Shown: positions 21,600 to 32,738 of the stretch, one piece after another
How the letters are laid out: the number at the start of each line of letters is the position of its first letter
Numbering within the stretch: the stretch's first letter is position 1
Assembly (NCBI GenBank): GCA_001600055.1
Contig: BCIV01000012.1
Coordinates: 682,474 to 746,473 of the forward strand
Direction of reading: 5' to 3'
DNA length: 64,000 bases
Origin: Filobasidium wieringae
Lineage: Eukaryota; Basidiomycota; Tremellomycetes; Filobasidiales; Filobasidiaceae
The notes under the pieces: generated by a model
Told to the model about the DNA's origin: nothing
What the model saw: only the letters and a program-made list of their open reading frames with translations
Database searches by the model: none
Position numbers and translations under genes: made by a program

Positions 21600-24463
21600 C
21601 TAAACAGTTGAAAGTACGCTCTTGGCACGCTTGATCAAGGCCTTGTACTCGTCGTTCTCCTTCTGAAGGGCGTCGAATCGTTTCTTCAATGCGGAGTGTT
21701 CCGCCTGAAGACTAGCGAGAGCGGCAGCAGAACCGTCCTGTGACCACGTTTGGGGGCGATTGTCAGCTCGTCATCGACAAGTAAATCGAGTCAAGACGGG
21801 CACTCACATCGCTCTTGGATTGATTGACCGAGGGTTCTTCCTTCACGACCTCCTTCTCCTCCTTCTTCCCCTTCCCGCTCACATCGACCACGCTAGGCGT
21901 AGCCTCTTCGGCGAAATCGTCATCCGCCGGTGCTCGTCGCTTGGCCTCGGTCTCCTCCTCATCACTCTCCGGATCGTCCTGCTTGATCTCCAAATCCTTG
22001 GGATCAAAGTCCTTGGTGGGGGAATGTACCGTCTCTGGAATCTCGGTAGCGGAGGGCATAGGAACGTCCTTTGAATACTCGGTGGCGTGAATGGGGGAAG
22101 GAGTTCGAACGGGCGAGACCTCCTCCTTCTTCTGCTCCTTCTGAGCGGCGGGAGGGGAGGGGGNGACGACGGGCTCCTTCTTCGTCTCCTCCTTCTGGGC
22201 GGGAGCGGTATAAGCGGCCGAAGCACGGGATTCCATATCGATAAACTTGGGAGGACCGTTCTTCCCATCCAACCATTCCTGAGGGGTGAAAGCGGGTTCC
22301 ATAGAAGGAGCGGGTGGGAAGATGTCCGCTTGGAAGTTCTCGGCCTGTCGTGTCAGAACTCCATCATCAGTTCCTCCTCCCTCCTCTACACCCCTTACTG
22401 GAACAGAGCTGACGAACCTTTCGAGGGACGACGAAAGCGATGGGTTCGACGGTAGAAGTCGTCAATTTGAAACCCCTCGCGATCTCGTTCTGGGCGACAT
22501 CGACCGCGTGACGAGGTAAGAGCGTGAATCCTCGTTCTACAACCCGTCCGTTCGATCGATCCACCGAATCAGCTCCCACCGCATACCCAAATTACATGAC
22601 GTGGAACAAGAGCGACTTACGAGGATCCTGACTCTTATGCTCCGTGAGGTAAAACAAATCATCATCCGCATACTCGTACAACCTGTCAAATAGGGCGGGT
22701 TGGGGGTCAGGGTTCCCTTCAGTCCCCTCCCGGCTGATCGTTTAGATGATGAGACGATGGGCACTAACCGGATATTTCCATCCCTACCAAATCAAAACGA
22801 ACCGAAACGGCATCATCAGCCCTGGACCCACTGACCGAAAAGAATTCAAGGCCCCAAGACGTACCCTTTCCCGGCCAACAAGAGCACCCCATTCCCTTCG
22901 ATGTAATGAGGCATGATCACGCCTCTACGTCCCCCCCAATGGAAAAAAAAGACGAAGGAAGAAGAAACGAAAAAAAAGAAACGAAGACCGGATCAGCCAC
23001 GAAACAAGCAAGAGGAACGCGATCAAGAAGAACCGAACCGCAGCCGCGAGAGGGGGGGAAGACGTACGAAGAAGAATCGATGGTCTCCTCTTTGATAGGG
23101 GTCAGATCTTTCGTATCCCACAGGATCATCTGTCTATCGCTCATCCTCGAGAACTAGTCGCCGATCGAAACACGAATCCAAATCCAAAAAGAGAAATCAA
23201 AAATCACAGAACCCATCAGCCCCCCCCGGCCCCTTCTCAGAACCCCCCCCCCCCCCCCTCCCCCCCCCCCCCCCCCCCCCCCCCCCAGAGCGCCGGACTC
23301 ACACCCGTAGTGACGACCCTATCCCGATCTCCCAACCAACAGACCCTGCTCCCCTTGATCCCGCCGTGCGAGTCCGAGGTCTTTATGGGCGTTGAGGAGG
23401 AACGGGGGTCGTACATTCTTATTTTCTTGTCCCTTGCTGTCTGTGGGAAGGACAAGAGGGGAGTGGTGGTTAGTGAAGAAGAGAGGAGAGGAAGAGATGG
23501 GAGAGATGGGAGAGCGAAAGAGTAAGAAAGAGTGGAGGAGAGAGAGATGGGAGAGAGGAGAGAGGTGGGAGGAAGAAGAGAGGAGAGAGGAGGAGAGAGA
23601 GAGGTGGGAGGAAGAAGAGAGAAAGAGAGGAAGAGGGCAAGATGGGAGAGAGGAGAGCGAGATGGGAGATGGGAGAGAGGAAGAGAATCGGAGAAAGAGA
23701 GAAAGGAGAGGAGGACGCACGGTGATGATAACCCCGCCATCATAACCCCAACACATACTCTGAATGGTATCCCCATGCCCCTTCAGCTCCAAAACGGCGT
23801 CCCCCTTCTGACTGGCGAGATCCCAAACCCTGACCACCTGATCCCCCGAAGCGCTGGCCAACAACTCCTTGACGACCGGGTTGAAGACGAGCTGACCCAC
23901 CTTCCTGCCCTTCCCGGCGGAAGGGATGGACGAGGTATGTTGCCAATCGGAAGGAAGGGTGAACCCCTCTTCGCCCCAGCCATCGAATTTCCCCGCGTAA
24001 GTTTGGGTACTGCCGTGAGCGGCGTTGGAGAGCTCGTTGGCGAAATCCCAGAGGAGGATCTTGCCGTCTTCCCCCCCCGAGGCCAAGAAGGATTCGGAAT
24101 GGGGGCTCCAGGCGGTATCCAGTACCGCTCCCGAATGGCCTCTGGCGAGTGGGATGAGATCGGGGAGTTTGGGAGTGGGGAGCGGGGAGAGGGAGTGGAA
24201 GGGGGAGAGGAGGGGGAGGATGGCAAAGGCCCCTCCGCCTGCGACTTGGTAGTTTATGGAGAGGAATTTGGAGGACGATTTGATGAGGTCCGTGTCCCAT
24301 GCGGAGGAAGAGACCTGGGGGAGTGTCAGTGTCAGTGTCCGTGTCCGTGTGAGTGTCGGCGGAGAGTGCGAGTCACCTTGAGGTTCTCGTAGTTCCACTC
24401 TTTCCTTCCTTGTTGAGGGAAAGTGTGTCGATACTTGGAAGGACGGACGAATCGGGAAGTCAT
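21600..24463 (-). CDS. CRN1: Coronin, actin-binding WD40 protein
   Basis: Coronin bundles F-actin and regulates Arp2/3 at cortical patches. Ten exons (24463-24377, 24314-23721, 23440-23303, 23153-23068, 22924-22865, 22783-22769, 22682-22621, 22536-22418, 22344-21808, 21737-21600) join in phase to 611 residues. Seen: the coronin N-terminus MTSRFVRPSKYRH, WD repeats (HSGAVLDTAWSPHSESFLAS; GEDGKILLWDF; SASGDQVVRVWDL; MSDRQMILWDT), the coronin block IMPHYIEGNGVLLLAGKGDG, the DUF1900 region PRHAVDVAQNEIARG, an acidic linker, and a C-terminal coiled coil (LQAEHSALKKRFDALQKEN). Exon 6 is only 15 nt. Intron 2 (280 nt) is a polypyrimidine repeat and intron 3 contains a 44-nt G tract on the coding strand. 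One N at 22164 falls in the linker. It diverges from LEU1. Confidence 0.93.
23243..23286. repeat. Poly-C (poly-G on coding strand) tract inside coronin intron 3
   Basis: 43 of 44 bases are C, with one T at 23259; further short C runs flank it. It lies wholly in the 149-nt intron between coronin exons 3 and 4. The true length may be misjudged by sequencing. Confidence 0.9.
23458..23712. repeat. GA-rich polypurine repeat inside coronin intron 2
   Basis: About 250 nt of imperfect gaga/ggagag/gatgggag units on the plus strand (CT-rich on the coding strand) fill most of a 280-nt intron, several times the usual intron length in this window. Confidence 0.9.
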
Positions 24464-24895
24464 CGTTGAGGAACGACAAGCGGTGATTGGCTGGAGAGGG
24501 AGAGGTGAGGTCAGTGAGGTGAGCGGGTGAGAGCGAGTGAGGGTCAAGGTGCGTGTTGAAGTGAGCGATCAGCGATGAGGTGGTCGCTCCCTCTCATCGG
24601 ATGCAAATCGCTTCCACACGTCATGGTCCGTAGCACCCGTGATACCCTTATCAAACAAACGCACACTGTGCCACGTCACGCCGACCCGAAAACCCGAAAG
24701 CCGATCGTCACTGCCATGTGCCCGTTCGCTGTGGCGCTCTCGGCCGATGAACTCGAATCTGTGTTTGCGTTTGTGGCGACGGCGACGAATCAAAAGTCGA
24801 ATATAAACCCAACGACAACGCTCACCACTCACCACACACCCTGCCCCTCCCCCACCCTCCCCCACCCTCACCACACCACACAACCCGACCCGACC
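24464..24895. promoter_or_regulatory. Divergent promoter coronin / LEU1
   Basis: The 432 bp between the two start codons. The LEU1-proximal end is a CA/CT-rich leader (ccaccctc-type units) just before the ATG. Two cacgtca-like motifs are visible (near 24617 and 24672). Confidence 0.55.
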
Positions 24896-27475
24896 ATGCC
24901 AGCCCCGACCTCATCCCCCCGCACGCTCTACGATAAAGTCTACGACGACCATCTCGTCTACTCCACAGACGGCCAATCCCTCATCTACATCGATCGTCAT
25001 CTCGTGCACGAAGTCACCTCGCCCCAAGCCTTTGAAGGGCTGAGGAACGCCAAACGGACCGTGAGACGTCCCGACTGTACGCTCGCTACTGTCGATCACA
25101 ATATCCCGTGAGTCTCGCCCCGTGCTCGAGGTCGAGTCGGAGTCGGATCGCGAACTGACCCGCCCGCTCGACGACCGCAGCACGATCTCCCGAAAAGCCT
25201 TCAAGAACATCTCCAGTTTCATCTCCGAGCCCGACTCTCGTGCCCAAGTCTCCGCGCTCGAAGACAATGTCAAGGAGTTCGGGTTGACTTATTTCGGGAT
25301 GGGCGATAGGAGACAGGGGATCGTCCATATCATCGGGCCTGAACAGGGGTTCACTCTCCCGGGGACGACCGTCGTCTGTGGGGACAGTCATACTTCCAGT
25401 GAGTCGCCCTGGCCCGGGATCACGATCACCAGGGGGGTTCAGTCAGAGCTGATATGTCACGCTCGCCCTCGACAGCCCACGGAGCGTTCGGAGCTCTGGC
25501 TTTCGGGATAGGGACTTCGGAAGTGGAACACGTCCTGGCCACTCAAACCCTGCCCCAATCGAAATCCAAGAACATGAGGATAAACGTCGAAGGCGCCCTC
25601 CCCGCGGGATGTAATTCCAAAGATATCGTGCTCCATATCATCGGGTTGATCGGCACGGCGGGGGGGAACGGGGCCGTCATCGAGTTCTCCGGATCGACCA
25701 TCAGGGAACTCTCCATGGAGGCGAGGATGAGTATCTGTAACATGTCCATCGAGGGCGGGGCTAGGGCCGGGATGATCGCGCCGGACGAGATCACCTTCGA
25801 GTATCTCCAGGGAAGACCGCTCTGTCCGATCGGGGAGGAATGGGACAAGGCGGTCGAGTACTGGAAGACGTTGAAATCCGACCCGGGCGCGCATTACGAT
25901 CTGGAAGTGGAGATCAAAGCGGAAGATATCCCGCCTACCCTCACTTGGGGGACGTCCCCTCAGGACACGGTCTCCATCACCGGAAGCGTACCCGATCCGG
26001 AGGAAGCCAAGGATGAGATCAGGAAGAACGGGATGAGGAGGAGTTTGGAATATATGGGTCTGCAGCCGGGCGTCAGGATGGAAGAGGTCAAGATCGACAA
26101 GGCTTTCCTCGGGTCGTGTACGAACGGCCGGATCGAGGATTTACGTTCGGCCGCGAGGGTCATCCTCAGTGCGGGCAAGGATGCGAAAGTCGCCGAAGGG
26201 ATCTACGCCATGGTCGTTCCCGGTTCAGGCTTGGTCAAGCAACAAGCCGAGGCCGAGGGGATCGACGTCGTCTTCAAAAAGGCCGGGTTCGATTGGAGAG
26301 AGGCGGGATGCTCGATGTGTCTCGGGATGAACCCCGATCAACTCTCACCCCAAGAACGATGCGCTTCCACTTCGAACAGGAACTTTGAGGGCCGTCAGGG
26401 TCAGGGCGGGAGGACTCACCTGATGAGCCCCGCCATGGTCGCCGCGGCCGCGATGACCGGTCACCTCACGGACGTCAGGAAGTTCATGGGAGATCAGGTC
26501 AGCGAGAGACCCGAGATAAAGGTCACCAGCGTGTTTGATTACTTTGACGAACCCGTACCCGCCCCCACCCCGATCCCCAGGGAGACAAAGATCGTGGATC
26601 CCAATGCGAAACCCTTACCGGAATCCACCGACCCGGCCGCAGCGGGATTACCAAAGTTCAACGTCCTCACCGGGATCGCCGCCCCCATGTCCACCAACAA
26701 TATCGATACCGACATGATCATCCCGAAACAATTCTTGAAGACGCTCGAGAGGACCGGGTTGGGAAAGTTTGCGTTCTTCGAACATCGTTATGATCAGGAG
26801 ACAAAGCGAGAGAACCCAGAGTTTGTGCTCAATCAGGAACCGTTCAGGCACGCAAAGATTCTGGTCTGTACCGGCGCCAACTTTGGATGTGGGAGTTCGA
26901 GGGAACACGCGCCCTGGGCGATCAACGATTTCGGGATCAGGTGTGTCGCCGCTCAATCGTTTGCCGATATCTTTTACAACAAGTGAGTCGGGAGCCGAAT
27001 AACGATCGACCGTGCTCAGAGACTGACGAGCCCACCCCTCTCGATAGCTGCTTCAAGAATGGAATGCTTCCCATCGTCCTTCCTCGGGAACAACTCGAGC
27101 TCTTGCACGCCGACGCAAAGGCCGGGCTCGAACTGACCGTCGATCTCGAGCGAAAAGTCATCGTTCGACCTCAAGGAAAGGGAGAGGATATCACCTTTGA
27201 CGTGGACGATTTCAGGCGTCATTGCTTGATCAACGGGTTGGATGATATCGGTCGTGAGTACAGCACAATGGCGGTCGCTTTTACTGGGGTACGATCGCTA
27301 ATGACAATGAACCCCCTCCCCGCTAGTCACCCTTCAACACCGAGAAGATATCGAGACGTTCGAGACTCGACGGACCGCCACTTGGCCTTGGTTGGATGGA
27401 CTCGGTTACGCTAAAAAGGGAGGAAAGGTTCCCGTAAAACCTTCCAGTCCACCCAAGAAGAAGATGGATTGGTGA
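24896..27475 (+). CDS. LEU1: 3-isopropylmalate dehydratase (fused LeuC-LeuD)
   Basis: Isomerises 2-isopropylmalate to 3-isopropylmalate in leucine synthesis, using a 4Fe-4S cluster. Five exons (24896-25107, 25181-25398, 25476-26982, 27048-27253, 27327-27475) join in phase to 763 residues, the normal size for the fused fungal enzyme. Seen: VYDDHLVYS at the N-terminus, [20 protein letters not shown] with the first cluster cysteine, GSCTNGR and [10 protein letters not shown] with the other cluster cysteines, then the LeuD swivel domain ([36 protein letters not shown]). No mitochondrial presequence is apparent. Third positions are strongly C/G, more than in TOP2 or SLD2, which fits high expression. 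Confidence 0.96.
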
Positions 27476-27630
27476 TCCCCCCCCCCCCTCCCCCGTCCCA
27501 GCTCTCCACACAAAAGATTGGCTCATGCCACGTATTTCAGCCTCCATGACCTCTTCTCGAATCATACCAACGCATGTCCTCTCTAGATCCTCGTCTTGTC
27601 AGAAAACTCAATCTTGTATCAACAATAATA

Positions 27631-28423
27631 TCAATCTCGTTCGAATTCACTTTGAGGACGTCGGAGCATGATCCTGAACTCGTACATTCCCCAATCTTCC
27701 GCTTCTTCACCTACCACTCTCTTCTTTGTANCATAATCATCCAGATTCACTCTCAACAGATCGACCACCTCGAACCCAGCCTTCTCGTAAACCTTCCATG
27801 CGGATTGACTGGAATGGACCCAAACGTTCACCCCGTCTTTGTCCGCACGATCGGTCGCCCATCGGAGCATCAACGAGCCTATCCCTTTCCCCTGATGAGC
27901 CGGGCTCACGCAGAACGTCGAGCAGTACATCGTCCTCTCGTTCAGGGGACAGAGACGGGTGGACCATAGGGTCAGGTGTTGCGTCGTTTTGTAGCCTAGG
28001 TGATCGATTCGAGGTGCGTCGGAATGCGGTTCGGGGGTATCGGAGAGGTTAGATTCTTCCCTTTTCTTTTGGTCCGATTCGGTTCCCTGATTCAGACGAG
28101 ATCAGTTAGATGCTGGAGCGAACGAAGATGGGGCTGGGATTGATAGTTACCGTTCGGGAACCGTCATAATTCCAAAACCCCCAGCAAGAGAATCCTACCA
28201 TCCTTCCCTCGTTGTCGAGGACCTTGATCACCTGCATCTTCTCATTATCTACCCATTCGTAGAACGCGTCCCCCGGAAGTTCTCCGCTGATATCAGGGGA
28301 ACCCTTTTCGGACGCCTTGAGCAAGGAATGGGTGTCATTTAGGAACGCGTTCAGGGAGATCTGTTGCATTTCCGGGACATCGGATTTGACCGCTTGGGCG
28401 ATCCGGAACTGATCGATGGGCAT
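27631..28423 (-). CDS. GNAT-family N-acetyltransferase
   Basis: Two exons (28423-28151 and 28086-27631) give 242 residues. Seen: an N-terminal segment FRIAQAVKSDVPEMQQI (beta1-alpha1 of GNAT), GRMVGFSCWGF (central strands), and the acetyl-CoA loop block FCVSPAHQGKGIGSLMLRWA with the Q-x-x-G-x-G signature, then VNVWVHSSQSAWKVYEKAGF, the typical terminal helix-strand. Substrate unknown; fungal members of this type act on small molecules or antibiotics as often as on proteins. An in-frame ATG at 28468 would add 15 residues. An N at 27731 makes one residue undefined near the C-terminus. Confidence 0.82.
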
Positions 28424-29127
28424 TTCTGAGAGGATCGATTGGATAGGTCGAGATGGATGATGGTACACTGGATGAGACGGTTCTTGATCGATTCTAGGTG
28501 GATGGATTCGAGTGCGAGATGGCAGAGGTGAGCTGTTATAAGTAGAATGTAGCTTGCTCCATGTATCAAAATACGAGTACGGTCATACGGATGCTAATTC
28601 GCGTTTGAGTCAGAGCGGAGCCGAGACATGAGACACAACAACCACCACCACCCCGATTGCTTTTCGAGAATCTATGCAGGCAAAACTGTGCTTGTGCGGT
28701 AAACTTCATCTCTCCTTCAAAAGGAATTACATGACCCTATATCTGCAATGGAAAATTCCACCTATGTATAGGAGCGGAATGAAAGTAGTACATCCGCTTG
28801 ATAGCCTCAATCAGTCGCAAATGTCTCGAACCAACAGGTGGCCATAGATGGCATGATCGACACTTTGTTGTTTTCGTTGGTAGGAAGTTGGAGTGATGTA
28901 CCTGAAAGTTGTCAGAAACAGACCCTTGAGCAGCCGGATTCACGGATGAAGACAGTGAGGGAACATATATGTATCCTATCCATCAGCTTCAGGCAATTCG
29001 ATGAGACTGATATAGAGTAGTACACGCAATCTTCTACAACGTCTGCGTGGTATTTACGAAGGCGACTCGCAAGGGAACGAAGATGAGGAAGTCTAGCTCA
29101 TGGCGGAAGGACAGGCCCATCTTCCGG
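28424..29127. other. Intergenic interval, no gene recognised
   Basis: GNAT upstream region. Open frames on both strands are short and show no chained splice signals or family resemblance. Confidence 0.5.
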
Positions 29128-29960
29128 TCATTCAATCTTTGGCCCCAAGATTCCGATCGACCTCGCGCCAAAGAACCCGCCTTTCGGCCAATCATTCCCG
29201 GCAACTTTCAGAGTTGCTCGTTCTGCTTTTGACTGTTCTCTGCCTGTAGAAGAGGTAGGGGGTCTTGTTCGATTCTTCACGCACATGGTACCAGATGATG
29301 TACCAGACTTACATTCCAGTGTTTGCTCGCCTTCTTCGGAAGTTGAACTTCCGCTGCATGTGTCCTCGGGATGAGGATGCACACAATTCGACGCCTCATA
29401 AAAGATTGCAACTCGCAGTTTCTCACTGTCCATTCCCATAACTTCAGCCTGATTGATTATCTTGATCCAACGCATCGCTTGGGGATCGTCTTCAGAGATA
29501 TCATGACAATGCCACAAATAGGTCCCAGTAGGAACTCAGTCCAGCTTCTTCTCAGGTATCGGAGAAGATATAACAAGTTTCTCCGAGAATAAGAACTGGA
29601 TAGTTTCTGTGCCTTCGGTCCGATCCATTGGATGACCAGTAAAATTGGACGCGGCATAGGTGTAACCAGTCGTTACCGCCCATTGGGCTACGAATGAGTG
29701 CACGTGCACAGTAGTGTCTTGGTTTTACGGCGCGTCTAGATGGAAGAAACGCGCTTACCGCCTTGTAAATCAGTCGGGCCCAGTGGGACCGGTTTCATAT
29801 TGATGATTTGCGTAGATACTCGACTTTGTACGACCTTTCTGGTGCTCAATTGTCGATGTCTGACAGTATCTCGGTGTCCTTTCACTGGACGAGCCACGCC
29901 AGCGTTGACAAATATAAGCATCAAGCTCGAGATGATCAAGTTCAATACGAAAGCTCCCAT
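29128..29960 (-). pseudogene. Cupredoxin / multicopper-oxidase-like relic with in-frame stop
   Basis: The reading starts with a plausible signal peptide (MGAFVLNLIISSLMLIFVNA, 29960 downward). An intron (gtaagc to accaag, about 45 nt) leads in phase to TTVHVHSFVAQW, an H-x-H copper-site-like string. The same frame runs through TGHPMDRTEGTETIQFLF to a TGA (near 29540). Directly after it, still in frame, comes PTGTYLWHCHDISEDDPQAM, a GTY-x-W-H-C-H string like the second copper-ligand segment of multicopper oxidases, and then a Cys/Ser/Glu-rich tail to the stop at 29128. No intron that removes the TGA in phase was found. At under 260 codons it holds about one cupredoxin domain of the three usual in laccases. 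Decayed gene fragment is the best reading; a mis-sequenced base or unusual splice could rescue it. Confidence 0.4.
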
Positions 29961-30298
29961 GTTGTTGACTGGTTGCGTAATGGTGTTCCTTATAGCTTCG
30001 GATACTGAACGGTAGGCAGTAATGGTATCACCCTTACCAGCGACTATAAAAGTTACAGTCTCCGCCTTTTATCCTTGCAGCCGCAGCCCATCGTGCAACC
30101 GACGACAAACCCCATAGTGTACCTTTGTTCGGGTCCGGTTATCAACGACTTTGAAACGCGCTACTCGCAGACCGTTTCAGCCCGGTTGGATGATAGTTCG
30201 ACGGAAAGAAAGTGACTGAGTCCAGTCCAGCTACTTTCGAGAGTTCCGAATGCGCCTGGAGCGACTCGCGCCTCTGGCCATCGTACGGCAAAAAAGAA
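29961..30298. other. Interval between cupredoxin-like relic and tRNA-Gly, nothing recognised
   Basis: No coding exons were seen. It contains the pol III terminator side of the tRNA-Gly gene. Confidence 0.5.
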
Positions 30299-30382
30299 TG
30301 AGACAACGGTGAATCGAACACCGGTCAACCGCTAACAACCACGTGATGGAAGGCGGTTATTCTACCATTGAACCATTGCCCC
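30299..30382 (-). tRNA. tRNA-Gly(UCC) with 13-nt intron
   Basis: Read on the minus strand: acceptor GGGGCAA pairs with UUGUCUC (discriminator A), D arm GUUC/GAAU(loop AAUGGUA), anticodon stem ACCGC/GCGGU, loop CU-UCC-A followed by a 13-nt intron after position 37, T arm CGGUG/CACCG with loop UUCGAUU. A run of Ts (ttctttttt) follows the 3' end as a pol III terminator. Anticodon UCC decodes GGA/GGG. Confidence 0.9.
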
Positions 30383-30537
30383 TTGAATGATATCTGAGCG
30401 GGTTTAAAATATCAGTATTCACAAAGCGGATGTAACGCCAACGATGCGCAACCATGCAGTTCAAAGGGTTCCCACTCGCGAAATAACTCATTTGGTCATG
30501 CTTATATAAATCAAAACACAGTACGACATGTCCCTGA

Positions 30538-32418
30538 TCACCATCTCGTGATATCAGCTTCCGCCTCCCCAAACAAGCTTTCCTTCTTCACCCCAAACCC
30601 GCTCTCTGCCAGCCCGTCCTCCTTGACGAGCGGTTCCCTTTCGTACATCTCGGGCAATTTATCCCTCAACCATCTTCCGATATGTCCGTCAATCTGTTCA
30701 AACTCTAGCAAGAACCCATCGTGCCCGTCTGGGGATGGGATGATGACCAATTCCGAGTCCTTGATGGATCTTGCGATTTCCCTCTGTTCCCGAGTGGTGA
30801 ATAGACCATCGGATTCGATCCCAATGATGAGAGCGGGAGGTAGGAGGGAGAGAGCATGCGCGAGAGCATTAGTCTGTTCCTCCTCGGAAGGTTCGGAGGA
30901 CGGAGGTGGAAGACTGTGCGAGATGACGCTAGGATCGTCGGTGAAACAGGATGGGAAGGAGATGTCGTGCGTGTCCATTTTACGGGTGATATGGATGTAA
31001 CAATTCGCGTCGAACCGGGAAGTGAACTATCATCATAAACGACTGGTATCAGCATAGATTTCAAGATTTGACGATGGTTTCGGGACTCACCTTGTCCCCT
31101 TGATACCTCAAATAACTTTGAGCAGAAAACACCTGCCTACTCGCTCCTGTCCCCAATTTCCCTTGCCTCCCACCGGGCATACTCAGATCCAAATTAGTCA
31201 ATCCGACCTCGGCCGTCCCACTCCCCTCAGGTTTCGCCCTGTCCATCTCCTGCAGTACCTCCTGAGTCTTTTCCAAAACAGGTGTTCCGGCAATGGAAGA
31301 AGAAGTCGAACTCTTTCGTCCTCGATGACCATCATTATGAGCCCGAAGGTTCTCATCCCTAGGAGTAACCGTGCCCGATCTAGAAGAGCTCAAAGCTCCT
31401 CCTCTTCCTCTCTTTGCTGGAGCTCCGTATTTCCTTCCAAAACGGGACTCGAAACTGTCCCTACTACGGTAAGTCAAAAGCGCTGCCATTCTAGCCGCAG
31501 CGAGTCCTCTGGTAGGTTGTCTCTCTTCTATCCTCCTCTTCCTCTCCTCCTCCGTCTCTCCCTCTTCCTTGTCCTCCTCATCATCGGAATAACAGTAATA
31601 CCCATCATCATAAGCCGGATCGGAATAGATACTTTGACGCTGAGCTTCTCCCCAAGAGATGCACCAGGCCGAGTGTCGAGCGGAAGTGGCAATGGGGATG
31701 ATATGACGGACGTAACCTTTTGGTGTATTCAGTGGGTATTCGAGAGTGGTCATCCCTCCCATGGAACCTCCGATCACTACCGCGACTTGCTTAACTCCAA
31801 GGGAATCAAGGACTAACTTGTGTAGCCTGTTCGTTTCATCTTCGTCAATAATCTCACTGGGAAATAGATTTACATCGCAAACTCACCGAACATCATCCTT
31901 AACGCTACTACCAGCCAACTCGGGACCCCATTTCTTTCCCGTCTCCGGGTTCAGCGTTACACTGCTCACGGTACCATAAGGAGATCCGATGACGTTTGCA
32001 CAGAAGATGAAATATCTGGTAGGATCGAAAGCTTTTCCTGGACCTAAAAGCGGGCCCCACCTGTTAATTTCGACCGATTGAAATGTAATGGATGTCAGAT
32101 AAGACAGATCCCATCTGAATTGTAAGCAGGACTGACCAATCTTCTACATCCGCACTACCCGTAAGAGCATGACAAATGACCATAACATTATCCCCCTCCT
32201 CGTTCAATTTCCCCCACGTCTTGAAGCCGACAGGGACGTTCTCAATCTCTTCACCTGATTCTAGGACGAAGTGGGGGATCACGGCGGTTGTTTGATCTAT
32301 CAGGGAGGCATAGAGGGATGAGGGTGTGGGCAGGGTTTGAAGTGTGGTTTCTGTTTCCAGCGAGGGTTAGTGGGCGTGAAGTAAAACGCCAATGACTGGA
32401 CTTGCTTGGGTACGACAT
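30538..32418 (-). CDS. MET2: Homoserine O-acetyltransferase
   Basis: Acetylates L-homoserine with acetyl-CoA, the committed step to methionine by direct sulfhydrylation. Five exons (32418-32397, 32350-32137, 32060-31887, 31826-31091, 31026-30538) join in phase to 544 residues. Seen: PHFVLESGEEIENV, the oxyanion region VICHALTGSADVEDWWGPLL, the nucleophile elbow VVIGGSMGGMTTLEYP (Ser), the catalytic Asp in IGIESDGLFTTREQ, and the catalytic His in SPDGHDGFLLEF: a complete alpha/beta-hydrolase triad. Between RQSIYSDPAYDDGYY and VFSAQSYLRYQG lies an insertion of about 150 residues, first Glu-rich, then Ser/Arg-rich. The first exon is 22 nt, with its donor (gtcatt) chosen because it alone keeps frame. 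Confidence 0.93.
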
Positions 32419-32738
32419 GATTGCTCCTTGAGCCTTTTTTGTTTGTTTGTGTGAGTCGGTTGCGGAAGTAGGAATAAGTACGATATGATTGTGCTCCGGT
32501 TGACTTGAATTGAACTTCGTGATGACTCGCGAGATAAAAGATGTCAGATCCGTCCGTCCATAATCAATCGCATATCTTTGTCCGTCATGACCATCTCAGC
32601 CTGCCTCTAGCAACAGTACTAGGCAGTATCAAAAGCTGACCCAGGCAGAGCGAAATCCCCCATCTGGGAAATGTATGCGATGCGCTACTGTAATTGAATT
32701 AGGTACATATTCCTACTCGTACAAACCCTCTCGAAACT
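32419..32738. other. MET2 promoter / COX16 3' flank
   Basis: The 320 bp separating two minus-strand genes. No gene seen and no clear CACGTG box found. Confidence 0.5.

Noticed and set aside
23237..23776. Minus-strand ORF with poly-Gly and Leu/Ser repeats
   Set aside because: It is read-through of coronin introns 2 and 3 (CT repeat and G tract), not exon sequence; the coronin motifs require these to be spliced out.
25457..25894. Long minus-strand frames opposite LEU1
   Set aside because: LEU1 is very GC-rich at third positions, which keeps antisense frames open; the conserved signal is all on the plus strand.
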